From Stictocephala bisonia (taxonomy: Eukaryota; Arthropoda; Insecta; Hemiptera; Membracidae), in the NCBI GenBank assembly GCA_035578905.1, contig JAQJVL010000175.1, forward strand, positions 186,001 to 250,000: DNA of 64,000 nucleotides, in the 5' to 3' direction. The notes below the pieces were generated by a model that was given only the letters and a program-made list of their open reading frames with translations, did no database searches and was not told the origin of the DNA. This document shows, one piece after another, positions 22,058 to 30,461 of this stretch (the first letter of the stretch is position 1; every line of letters starts with the position of its first letter). Position numbers and translations under genes: made by a program.

Positions 22058-22163
22058 ATGGAACCTATGCAGATCGTGAACGAGCTGTTTAAGTGTGGAG
22101 TGTGTGAGAAAACCTTTTCAGATAGACCCACACTTCATCAACACATAAAGACTCACGGAAGAG
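22058..22163 (+). CDS. ZF-POLB exon 2: start codon and finger 1 (CCHH)
   Basis: Acceptor TTTTTTTCAG|AATC at 22049/22050, then ATG at 22058. It encodes MEPMQIVNELFKCGVC... with finger C-x2-C-x12-H-x3-H. It ends GAG|GCAGGT, a GC donor in the same place where the homologous exon end at 23332 has GAG|GTAAGT. Phase 1 (35 codons plus 1 base). Confidence 0.78.
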
Positions 22164-22182
22164 GCAGGTTAATATATAATAA

Positions 22183-22474
22183 TTGGTCGGTAGCGTAGTT
22201 GGTTCAATCCCAGCTTCATGTGTCAAAGGTTCTCAGTTCGATCCCAATCAGAGTCAATACATTTTGAGAAGGATCAGCTGATAATCACCGGCTGTTCATT
22301 TGTCATTGGGCTATTAATTAATGACACTTTCTAAGGATTAAGTCGGCCTTAGTTTGTAACAATGACTACATTCGCTCATCTACACTCATCACACTCGTTC
22401 GAAATCCATATTCGCGCATATCTTGACGATCGGCGTCTTACGAATAAATAAGTAAAATAAATAAAATAAAAATA
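22183..22474 (+). mobile_element. tRNA-derived SINE with 12-bp target duplication
   Basis: AATATATAATAA occurs exactly on both sides (22171-22182 and 22475-22486). Near the 5' end are a pol III A box (TAGCGTAGTTGG, 22191-22202) and B box (GTTCGATCC, 22236-22244) with tRNA-like spacing. The 3' end is an AATAAAT-type A-rich tail. Length is about 292 bp. It lies in the first coding intron of the zinc-finger/polymerase gene, in the sense direction. A 5'-truncated relative is at 29922-30180. Confidence 0.9.
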
Positions 22475-22762
22475 AATATATAATAAGTAAAAACCTTAAA
22501 GAAGCTGTATTTTGCTCAGAAATCTGTTTATTTTAAGCTCTACATATGAAAAAAAAACAATAGTTTTCAACTCTATTTGTAGCTCCCAAATATAAATTTA
22601 TGATGGAGAAGGGGTTTTGTCATGTTCATATACTTGTTTTGTAAAGTTGTAACACAACATACCTTAACTGTATTTATTTAGACGTTTTATTACATTTCAC
22701 ACATCTTGTAAAGCATTATGATAGCAGTAGATATACATTCATAGCACACCTAAGACAAATAT

Positions 22763-23163
22763 CAGAATAAACTATATTTTGAGGGTTATTTTTGTTTATA
22801 AAGTTATTAATAAATTAAATGAGATTTATTTCTACCATATAACCTACATTGCTATGTCAACCAATAACTTCAAGCTTTGATTTAAAAAAAATGATTATTT
22901 TTGTAAATTTAGTAAATTTGCTATATTTTTTACAGTTTTTAAATGTGTGGAGTGTTCAGAATAAACTATATTTTGAGGGCTATTTTTGTTTATAAAGTTA
23001 TTAATGTAATAAATGAAATGAGATTTATTTCTACCATATAACCTACATTGCTATGTTAACCAGTAATAACTTCAAGCTTTGATTAAAAAAAGAAAAATGA
23101 TTATTTTTTTATAAATTTAGTAAATTTGTTGTATTTTTTACAGTTTTTAAATGTGTGGAGTGT
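22763..23163. repeat. Tandem duplication of intron end plus exon start (first)
   Basis: About 194-206 bp repeated side by side (22763-22956 and 22957-23163). Each copy ends with TTTTTTACAG followed by the first ~20 bases of the finger exon (TTTTTAAATGTGTGGAGTGT). Only the second copy continues into a complete exon. Confidence 0.88.
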
Positions 23164-23332
23164 AAGCGTGAGTTTACCACTAAACAAAACTTGACATGCC
23201 ACATCCTTTCCGGGTGTCCTGTGAATCGATAGAAGGCATCCTTACTGAATGAACGGTTAGAATGTGCAGTATGTAAAAAGATCTTCTCATCCAGACCCGC
23301 ATTCCGTCGGCATATAAAGTCTCATGAAAGAG
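23144..23332 (+). CDS. ZF-POLB exon 3: fingers 2 and 3, in-frame stop
   Basis: Acceptor TTTTTTACAG at 23143, donor GTAAGT at 23333; 189 bp, phase 1-1. It encodes a CCHC finger (CVECKREF...HILSGC) then a CCHH finger (CAVCKKIF...HIKSH). The TAG at 23230-23232 falls between the two fingers, so it probably reflects decay. Confidence 0.75.
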
Positions 23333-23395
23333 GTAAGTTAGTTTAATAACAAAAAATCATAAAGTAAATAACAAGCATTTTTTTTAAACAAGCTT

Positions 23396-23661
23396 AAACT
23401 ATGGAAACAATATTTGTCAATCAGTTACCAAGTAGTTCCATGATAGGAAATGTAGTTTTTTTTTCATAACTTTCATATACTTATGTATTTAAAAACGTGT
23501 TTATTTATGACAGAAATAGATGAATTTGTAATTAAAGTTGGCTTTAATTATGGAAACAATAGTCATGATAGGAATTGTAGGTTTTTCATAACTCTCATAT
23601 ACTTATTTATTTGAAAAAAGTGTTTATGACAGAAATAGATTAATTTGTAATTAAAGTTATT
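23396..23661. repeat. Tandem duplication within intron 3
   Basis: Two adjacent copies of roughly 120-145 bp sharing ATGGAAACAATA, CATAACTTTCATATACTTAT-like and GACAGAAATAGAT phrases (23396-23541 and 23542-23661). Confidence 0.8.
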
Positions 23662-23770
23662 TAGAACAAATAAAATTATATAACATACAATATGAACATG
23701 AGGGTGAATTTCTTTATTGATCTCGGAAATCAAGTAACATTCACTGTTATACAACATGTAAAGTTTTTTT

Positions 23771-23910
23771 GAATGTATATTATCCCCGACTTGAAAAAAT
23801 ATTTATATATTTTATGTGTGTTTTTACAGTTTTCTAAATGTATGGTATTCCCATGACTTGAAAAAAAATATATATATATTTTATGTGTTTTACAGTTTTT
23901 AAATGTATGG
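23771..23910. repeat. Tandem duplication of intron end plus exon start (second)
   Basis: About 65-75 bp repeated. The first copy (to 23845) ends TTTTTACAG then TTTTCTAAATGTATGG; the second carries the used acceptor at 23895 and the exon beginning TTTTTAAATGTATGG. Confidence 0.82.
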
Positions 23911-24138
23911 AGTGTGGGCGTGGGTTTGGCAGAAAGGAACATCTGGTACGCCATACGCATTCCAGATGTCCTGCTAAACAACCTGCTAAACAAGAGAGTG
24001 CAGACCCTTCCGACCCTCAACCATCTACCTCTGACCGCCTACAATTCCCTAGAGATGTAGGATTCTCGTGTGGTATATGTCGAAAGACATTCGCAACAGA
24101 GGAACGGCTGAAGAAGCATACACACAGATCCCATCCCG
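23896..24138 (+). CDS. ZF-POLB exon 4: fingers 4 and 5
   Basis: Acceptor TTTTACAG at 23895, donor CCCG|GTAAAC at 24139; 243 bp, phase 1-1. It encodes a CCHC finger (CMECGRGF...HTHSRC), a proline/serine linker, then a CCHH finger (CGICRKTF...HTHRSH). Confidence 0.8.
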
Positions 24139-24280
24139 GTAAACATAATGATTATAAAAAACTTGTTATTTAATGTATGTGCATGGTAAATAAAAAAAAT
24201 AATAAAAAAACAGGAAGTTTAAACAATAGGAAGTTTATAAATGAAAAAATTACAAATCAAGTCAATAAAACAAATTTAAA

Positions 24281-24690
24281 TTTTTTCTTTTTTCTAACAT
24301 TCATATAGTACGTTTTTTTTTGAGACTATGTCTTTGGTATATGCATTATATACATTGAAACTAAACTTTCAAATATAAACGTAAACAAAAAACAAAGCTA
24401 TCGATATTTTTTTCGTTACTTCACAAATATTAAAAAAAATATATATGAATCGTAAAGATTGTAATTTCTCAGTTACAGTTTTTAACTATTTTTTTTCTTT
24501 TTCTAACATTCATATAGTACAAGTTTTTGAAACTATGTCTTTGGTATATGTATATGCATTATATACATTGAAAATGAACTTTCAAATATAAACGTAAACA
24601 AAGCTATCAATATTTTTTCGTTACTTCACAAATATTAAAAAAAAAATGAATTAAAAAGATTTTAATTTCCCAGTTGTAGCAATCTTAACT
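24281..24690. repeat. Tandem duplication in intron 4 (third)
   Basis: About 205 bp repeated (24281-24490 and 24491-24690), sharing TTTCTAACATTCATATAGTAC and the AACTTTCAAATATAAACGTA segment. The first copy ends in an acceptor-like CAGTTACAG followed by TTTTTAACT, again resembling a finger-exon start. Confidence 0.82.
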
Positions 24691-24753
24691 AATACTTCAG
24701 GTTTGTACATATGGATAGTATAATATCGTTAATGTAGTTTATTTATTTTTCAG

Positions 24754-26488
24754 CTATCAAATATGGTCAGTGTGGGGGTGACTTTACTCGGAAGGAACAT
24801 CTTAATCGGCATATCCAGTTCCGCTGTCCAGTGACAAAGGAGCGGATTGCCCATGCCCCATCCACTTCCATTGGCCCCCAACAACAACCACTGACCACAA
24901 ACGGAGCCTCGTCATCACAACAGCAGACAGTAGGTGATGATGGGGAGTTCCGACAAACGGAGACAGCTTTCAGCTCACGCTTACGTACCTATGAGCTGAA
25001 AAAGAAATTTTCAAGCAAACTAACCCTGCCACTTTTCTTAACCATGAGTTTCAATCAGGTCGTAAGTTTGCTTGAAAATATGCTCAGAGAGTATAAAGCA
25101 GTCAAAATTAACGTTGTGGTGGATTGCGAATTCACCAACATTCACGGGGAAACTTGTATGAAAAATTTCAAAACAATGAATGCTCCCCTCTTTCAATCTT
25201 CAGACATTGGACAGTTCTGTTCTGACATGTTTGACAAACTTCTCCGCGAGGAGGAGGAATGTAGCATGAAAGGATCAGGCTGGACATTTCTAAAAGTAAC
25301 AAAATTTGAAATCCGAGTAAACAAATACATCCCTTTGAGAGGAGCTGGGTACATCCCCTTGCCAAAATTCTTTCGCGGCGTGGTGAATACCAGAAACACG
25401 GGTACCCAGTGTTTCAAGTACAGCGTTTTGGCAAAATTCGTCCAAGGGGACGCAACACATCCTGGTAACTTCACGTGAGAATTGGTAGAAAAGTACGACT
25501 GGTCTTGTATACAGTTCCCCGTAGGGCTGAAAGATGTCTCTAAATTTGAAAATGTAAATAATATTAGTATTAATGTGTACAGTTTAGACGATAAAAATAA
25601 GGTATATCCCTTGAAGGTCTGTGACAGAGTGCTAGATGATCACAGGGATCTCCTGTTGCTGTGCAACAAAGAGAAGGAGACCCACTATGTCTATATTAAA
25701 GACTTTTCTGCCCTAGTCGGACCTCAACTCTCAAAGAATACTAGGATTAAACATATATGTAATAGGTGTTTTTCATATTTTGCTAATGCACCCAACAAAC
25801 TTGGTCTGACTGGGGCAGAGAGACTGATTGAACACGAACGGTTTTGCATGTCAAAAGAGCCTTTGCGACTTGACCTCTCTTCCGAGCCTGCAATCACATT
25901 CAAGAACCCGCAAAGAAGTCAGCGTGTACGGTTCTCTGTGTACGCTGACTTTGAAGCCATCCTAAAACCTGTGAATCCTACCAATACCCCAAACGACGGT
26001 GATGACTCCCAAACCCATATCCACATCCCTCATTCCTACTGCTATCTCATCAAAGACTCGATGACGGATTCCACAACCATTCGTAAGTACAGAGGACCCG
26101 ATGCTGGCAAACACTTTGTTGATGCCCTTAAGGCAGACACTTTGCAGATCGGGAATGCTCTGTACAAGGACAGACAGATGAAACCTAAACTGACTGCCAC
26201 ACAAGAAGCCCAATTTCAGTCTGCAACCCTGTGTCACATCTGTGACAAGGGATTCACCGATCAGGATATTAAAGTCAGGGATCATATGCATTCTACTCCA
26301 TTCACTTTCAGAGGTGCTGCACATTTGAGCTGTAACTTAAAGCATCAGGAGAAAAGCATAGTTAATGTTTATTTTCACAATCTACCCTACGATTCCCACT
26401 TCATAATTAACGAGCTCGGATTTGATGATAATGAAATTACGGTTATTCCCCAATCGGAGGAAAAGTATATTAGTACTAGAAAAGTATG
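24754..26488 (+). pseudogene. ZF-POLB exon 5: degenerate finger 6 and polymerase N-terminal/exonuclease region
   Basis: Acceptor TTTTTCAG at 24753. It begins with a finger in which the first Cys codon is now Gly (KYGQCGGDF...HIQFRC), then a Q/S/T-rich linker (24840-24940), then the N-terminal polymerase region. A single TGA at 25476 splits two long open segments that share one frame. Exo I and Exo II motifs are intact, but the Exo III, TPR and palm motifs are beyond the deletion. The last ~12 bases (26477-26488) run past the breakpoint. Confidence 0.88.
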
Positions 26489-26489
26489 A

Positions 26490-26728
26490 TTAGTACCATC
26501 AGCTTTTAAAATGTGCGCCTTTATGTTGATCATAGTGTGAGCTAGATCCAGGTATTCGTCTCCATGACCTGGTACTACAAATTCTATAGGTGAATCATCA
26601 GTTAGAGAGGAAATAGGTTTGTAGTAAACCCACTTGCCACTCTCAATACTGGTTTGTGTAGAAGGTAGTGAAAATAGATCCAGTTCAGATTTTACACACT
26701 CACAAGACTGATGGTGTAGAAACGCCAT
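26490..26728 (-). pseudogene. Polinton major capsid protein, N-terminal remnant
   Basis: The start ATG at 26728 opens MAFLHHQSCECVKSELDLFS... and runs about 78 codons (WVYYKPISSLTDDSPIEFVV, YLDLAHTMINIKAHIL) to KADGT at the junction. Position between polymerase and core genes, and the N-terminal pattern of double-jelly-roll Polinton capsids, support the call. Everything beyond is deleted and the frame runs into reversed polymerase DNA. A longer upstream frame exists (to 26767) but overlaps the next gene. Confidence 0.7.
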
Positions 26729-26732
26729 TCTT

Positions 26733-27188
26733 TTACTTGAATATATCAGTGGTCGTCCTCTTCGCAACTTTCTTCTTCTTCTGTACTCTGTTTGGGCGTA
26801 TTGCTAGAAGTCTCTGTAATGACTGAGTTGTAACTCTTTGTCTCTTCCTCTTATATCCAGATCCCTTCATAACACTATCAACTTTATTATCAGCACGTCT
26901 TTTGAGGTTAGTTGTAAATTCCTTTATTCTAGACTCAAACGCTTGTTTTGGAGGTATCGCACCAACCATATCACTCAACACGCTAATCCCAGTCTTCAAG
27001 GCTTCTTGTCCCACAGCCTTAGCTCCTGACTTTAAAAGTGGTGATATTGATCTAAATAGACCTCCGAGGAAACTGCCAATACCATGACCCCTCTGATAGG
27101 GTGCACCTCTGTACACAACACTTACTCCACTGCCTAACTGGTTTCTATAATACCACAAATAAGGATCTTGAGTGTTTACCACAGTCAT
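26733..27188 (-). CDS. Basic virion core / pX-like protein
   Basis: About 151 residues from ATG 27188, the first Met after the stop of the upstream penton gene (27190-27192). The N-terminal third has a glycine-rich amphipathic patch GHGIGSFLGGLFRSI, similar in style to membrane-active or core peptides of adenovirus-like elements. The C-terminal third is rich in Lys/Arg (KRKRQR, KKKKVAKR), suggesting DNA condensation inside the particle. The 4-base gap to the capsid start (26728) and the tight link to the penton gene fit a structural-gene block. The family assignment is by pattern and position; no catalytic motifs are expected. An upstream Met (27251) would overlap the penton gene. Confidence 0.7.
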   Translation of the reverse strand: MTVVNTQDPYLWYYRNQLGSGVSVVYRGAPYQRGHGIGSFLGGLFRSISPLLKSGAKAVGQEALKTGISVLSDMVGAIPPKQAFESRIKEFTTNLKRRADNKVDSVMKGSGYKRKRQRVTTQSLQRLLAIRPNRVQKKKKVAKRTTTDIFK

Positions 27189-27189
27189 A

Positions 27190-28062
27190 TTAGTTTGACT
27201 CTTGCTTTCTAAAGTGTAACTTAACACATGAGGTTCCGAACTGGAATGCAAGTGGTTTGCCAGTGTGATCCCTTAAATCTATTTCCAAACTCTCAAAACA
27301 GTGCTTCAACAGAGGTACATAGTGTGGATTATGGAATTGAACTGATTTGTTCGCACCGTGAGTGTAATTACTAGTGTCCACATTGGCAATCTGTATCAGT
27401 GGTGCCATTGTATCACCTATGAATTGTGCATCAACCACATCGTAGTATATGTAGATTTGTGATGGCAGACCTAAACGTAAATTAGCAGAGCGAATAGATT
27501 TGTTATTGTCTTTCAAATTATTCTCACTCGGATCAAATCCTAATTGAAGTGCTAAAGTGTGAGTCATTTCTATTTGAAACACTTCGGGTCTAGTAGATAT
27601 TGTAACTTTTTTTGTATTTCTATCATAATCAAACATTACATACTTGGTGAGTTGATAAAGTTTGTTAAATATGTTGATAAGCTCTCTTTCGTCATTGTAT
27701 TCTTTTGTTGGCAAGGAGAAAGTTTTTAGAATGGGTATAGTTAGGGTTGAATCTTCATTATCATCCACTTCTTCTTTAGTCTCAGGTGTAGTTTCGACTC
27801 TCACTGTAACATCTGGTGTTGAACTAGTACCGCTGATGGTTGACGTAGTCTTCACCTGTTTGTATGAATAGATGTTTATTTTACTCTGTTCCGATATTGT
27901 CAGGAATGTGCATGGATAGATCAACTCAACCACAGCTACTTCCCACTTCCCATCCAATTTGATAGGATGTGATAGATGAGTGATGTAATTGGTCACTGTG
28001 TTTTGTGGATAGTACATCATGGAACTATTACTAGGTAGTTTTATAAAAAATGAACCTCTCAT
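27190..28062 (-). CDS. Penton-like minor capsid protein
   Basis: An intact 290-residue frame beginning MRGSFFIKLPSNSSMMYYPQ. It is beta-rich with an acidic loop (EEVDDNEDS, about residues 97-105) and later a YDVVDAQFIGD segment. Size, position between core protein and integrase, and the 'FIKLPSNSS...YP.N....Y...L..PI.L.G.WEVA' opening match the single-jelly-roll minor capsid (penton) of animal Polintons/adintoviruses. The start overlaps the integrase stop by 4 bases. Open despite decay of neighbouring polymerase and integrase. Confidence 0.78.
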   Translation of the reverse strand: MRGSFFIKLPSNSSMMYYPQNTVTNYITHLSHPIKLDGKWEVAVVELIYPCTFLTISEQSKINIYSYKQVKTTSTISGTSSTPDVTVRVETTPETKEEVDDNEDSTLTIPILKTFSLPTKEYNDERELINIFNKLYQLTKYVMFDYDRNTKKVTISTRPEVFQIEMTHTLALQLGFDPSENNLKDNNKSIRSANLRLGLPSQIYIYYDVVDAQFIGDTMAPLIQIANVDTSNYTHGANKSVQFHNPHYVPLLKHCFESLEIDLRDHTGKPLAFQFGTSCVKLHFRKQESN

Positions 28063-29150
28063 ATCTTCTTAATATCGGATGATTGTATCCAAGATGCTGA
28101 TTGGATGGGATATCCACTCCACTTGACTAAGTATTGCTTACTGCTACCTTTCCCTTTGGTAGCGAGTATTTTATCTATTTTATAAACTCTGTCAGGTTTA
28201 ATATTCACCTTTTGTAATTCTTGTTCATAAAACGTTCCCTTTATAGTTTCTTCATTTAAATCTTTAAGAGTGTACAATGGATATGGGTATGGAAGCACAT
28301 CTTTCACTCTAAATATCTCTTCACTCCAATTGGTCTCATACCCCTTTTCAAACTTCCCTTTCGCTTTGGTAATTCTAACTGCATCTCCCACTTTGAGTTT
28401 TGGTCGAGATTTTGGTTTCTTAAAATCATTACCATACAGGTTTAACCATACTTGAAACCTATTGGATTCATTAACTTCAACAGGTTTCATCCGTATGCTT
28501 CTATGTTTACTGTTGTTGTATGCATGCATGAGTTTATCAAGCACGTCAACTTATCTGTATGTGTTATTATGTGTTAGGTATCGTCATGCTCTGGTTTTCA
28601 GTGTACGATTGAACCTTTCCACCACAGCGGCCTTTATGTCAGGATTATTTGTTGTGAAAAATTTTATATTATTTTTGTCAAATATTTTTCGTGTTTCCTT
28701 AGATACGAATTCAGTCCCTTTGTCCGTTTGAATACAACGAGGTTTTGACTTATTCTCTTCGAATAGGGACTGGAAGGCGTTGATAACTTCTGATGATTGT
28801 TTATTTTTTAAAGTTCTTGCAAATGCTCTCTTGCTAAATACATCGATTACAGTTAATATGTAGTTCGCACCATCATTGTACTTACTCAATCCTCTCATAT
28901 AATTTAAATCAGCCTGCCATAGTTCATCAATTGCATATACGACAAATTTGTTTCTAGGAAATATTTTTCTCACTGGTTTGTGTAATGTATAGGTGTCTTG
29001 TGATTGTAACCATTTTCTTATTGAATCTGAACTATATTTATTCCTCATAGCGTTGATTAAAGAGTTGGCTCCAGTGAACCCTGCGGGGTTGGTTGCATCG
29101 TAGTAGACTCTGGCTAGTTCGTTTTCCATTACAGGTTGAAAGGTTCCCAC
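28059..29150 (-). pseudogene. Polinton integrase (DDE, chromodomain), two in-frame stops
   Basis: Same frame from ATG 29150 to the stop at 28059 (364 codons). The N-terminal region is followed by the rve core with QADLN (first Asp), QTDKGTEF (second Asp) and VVERFNRTL (Glu), spaced D-x34-E. A basic SRPKLKVGD region and a C-terminal chromodomain (YLVKWSGYPIQSASW) follow. The two nonsense codons lie close together (about 28582-28584 TGA and 28546-28548 TAA). Copy A has sense codons at both places, so these are private changes of copy B. The enzyme would insert the linear element into host DNA. Confidence 0.9.
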
Positions 29151-29278
29151 TTGAAAGGTGTTGTTAAGTATCTGCTGCTACTGCTTCTTGCAGGGGTGTT
29201 TAATGGTGTTGATTTGGAATGTGATGGAGTTAACTCAACACTGTGTTGTGCTACACTAGTATCAGGATCGCCTTTAAG

Positions 29279-29836
29279 TTAACTCAAGTACTGACGACTG
29301 AATGGATTGGTTATGAATTCACTAGGTATGTTCATTTCCTTAAGTATAGGTATTAGTTGTTCCCACCCAGGTGGTTGAATTGACTTTCTAGCTCTTATAA
29401 AATCATGCACAATGTCCACAATATTCGAGTGGGATATTAGTTCTCCTTTTATAGAAATTCTCCCACGCTCATCCCATGAAACAAGATCGGTTCTTTTATC
29501 CAAAGCTCTCAACAGATTTCTAGCATCTTTCTTGTATGTTTTTGAAAAGGTATCTACTATTTCCTCCATTCCAATAGCGTTGTTTTGTCTTTTACCACTC
29601 ACGTCAACGATAGGTATACTTATAGGTTTCCTTTTCTGAGAGGCAAAGTGAAGGAAACGTTGTAGCACTTGTTGATACTGGTCCCATTTATCCCTATCAT
29701 TCAGACTGTTATTATTGAGTAGTTTTAACATTTCACTATCCAATTCACTTGTTGTATTAGAAACTACCGGTTTTTGGTCTTGCATCCTTTGAAAGGCTTC
29801 TACTGGAACAATAATCATTTTCTTAGCATTCTCCAT
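29279..29836 (-). CDS. Conserved Polinton protein of unknown function (185 aa)
   Basis: Intact frame from ATG 29836 (MENAKKMIIVPVEAFQRMQ). An N-terminal short helix is followed by a charged region with KWDQYQQVLQRF, then a compact domain (DARNLLRALDKRTDLVSWDERGRISI...) whose helix-helix-hairpin rhythm resembles a winged helix, by eye only. It sits between the integrase and small basic protein genes, as in the broken copy A. Function unknown; DNA binding or virion assembly are both possible. Confidence 0.7.
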   Translation of the reverse strand: MENAKKMIIVPVEAFQRMQDQKPVVSNTTSELDSEMLKLLNNNSLNDRDKWDQYQQVLQRFLHFASQKRKPISIPIVDVSGKRQNNAIGMEEIVDTFSKTYKKDARNLLRALDKRTDLVSWDERGRISIKGELISHSNIVDIVHDFIRARKSIQPPGWEQLIPILKEMNIPSEFITNPFSRQYLS

Positions 29837-29838
29837 GT

Positions 29839-30420
29839 CTACTGAAGTATAGTTTGTAGAACTGTACTCAACAATAAAGGTAAAAGTACCCCACCACCTT
29901 TCTGTACTAAGTATATTTTCTTCCCAGCTTCATGTGCTAAAGGTTCTCAGTTCGATCCCAATCAGAGTCAATACATTTTGAGAAGGATCAGCTGATAATC
30001 ACCGGCTGTTCATTTGTCATTGGGCTATTAATTAATGACACTTTCTAAGGAATAGTCGGCCTTAGTTTGTAACAATGACTACATTCGCTCATCTACACTC
30101 ATCACACTCATTCGAAATCCATATTCGCCCATATCTTGACGATCGGCGTCTTATGAATAAATAAAAAAAAAAAATAATAAAATTTGTTTTAACACTTTCA
30201 CCTTTTTTCACTAAACGCCTCAGAACGTTCTTAAACTGACTTAATTTTCTCTTTTGATGAGTAGTGATATTAACATTACCTTTTAACAGATTGTAAGCAC
30301 AGTCGCAGACTGACTGAATGAGGTCCTTGTCGGCTGCTTTAATACATGCTTTCTCTGTTTAGGTTTCATAAGCATGAGTGCTCGTAACAGGTTGATGTTC
30401 TTTTTCATAGATTGAGACAT
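29839..30420 (-). pseudogene. Small basic protein with hydrophobic tail, interrupted by a SINE
   Basis: ATG at 30420 (MSQSMKKNINLLRALMLMKPKQRK...), stop TAG at 29839-29841. A one-base deletion near 30335 shifts the frame. The body is Lys/Arg-rich (KRKLSQFKNVLRRLVKKGESV) and the tail is QKGGGVLLPLLL. A 5'-truncated SINE (29922-30180) splits the tail from the body. Copy A lacks the SINE. Function unknown; the tail pattern recurs in Polinton small proteins and may be membrane-active (inference). Confidence 0.75.
29922..30180 (+). mobile_element. 5'-truncated SINE in Polinton copy B
   Basis: Begins TCCCAGCTTCATG, then matches 22211-22460 closely, including the B box GTTCGATCC, and ends in an A-rich tail. 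Head and A box are missing. The empty site is seen in copy A at about 17456 (TTTTTTCTTTGTTTTAAC). No clear target duplication. Confidence 0.88.
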
Positions 30421-30461
30421 TGTGATAGACTGAGTTATAAGCTAAGGGATGTTCGCTTTTA

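Larger units (their letters stand above)
21357..26488 (+). pseudogene. Zinc-finger array fused to protein-primed DNA polymerase B (N-terminal part)
   Basis: Exons inferred from splice sites and frame: untranslated 21357-21454, coding 22050-22163 (ATG 22058, good Kozak context), 23144-23332, 23896-24138 and 24754-26488. All junctions are phase 1, so the frame is continuous. The first coding exon uses a GC donor (22164). Exons 2-5 encode six zinc fingers (CGVC...H..H, CVEC...H..C, CAVC...H..H, CMEC...H..C, CGIC...H..H, and a last one with its first Cys changed to Gly). The last exon continues into the Polinton polymerase: Exo I in YADFEAIL (about 25947), a CHIC...DHMH...C zinc-like insertion (about 26232-26330), and Exo II in YFHNLPYDSHFI. 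Stops lie at 23230 (TAG) and 25476 (TGA). The gene is cut at about 26476, before Exo III and the whole polymerase domain. The role in an intact element would be replication; the fingers may bind the terminal repeats (inference). Confidence 0.85.

Noticed and set aside
22183..22260. Functional tRNA gene
   Set aside because: A and B boxes are present, but the acceptor stem does not pair and the sequence continues into a SINE body with a target duplication.
24831..25478. Treating this frame as a separate gene from the following polymerase frame
   Set aside because: Both segments are in the same frame, separated by one TGA, and read as one polymerase region.
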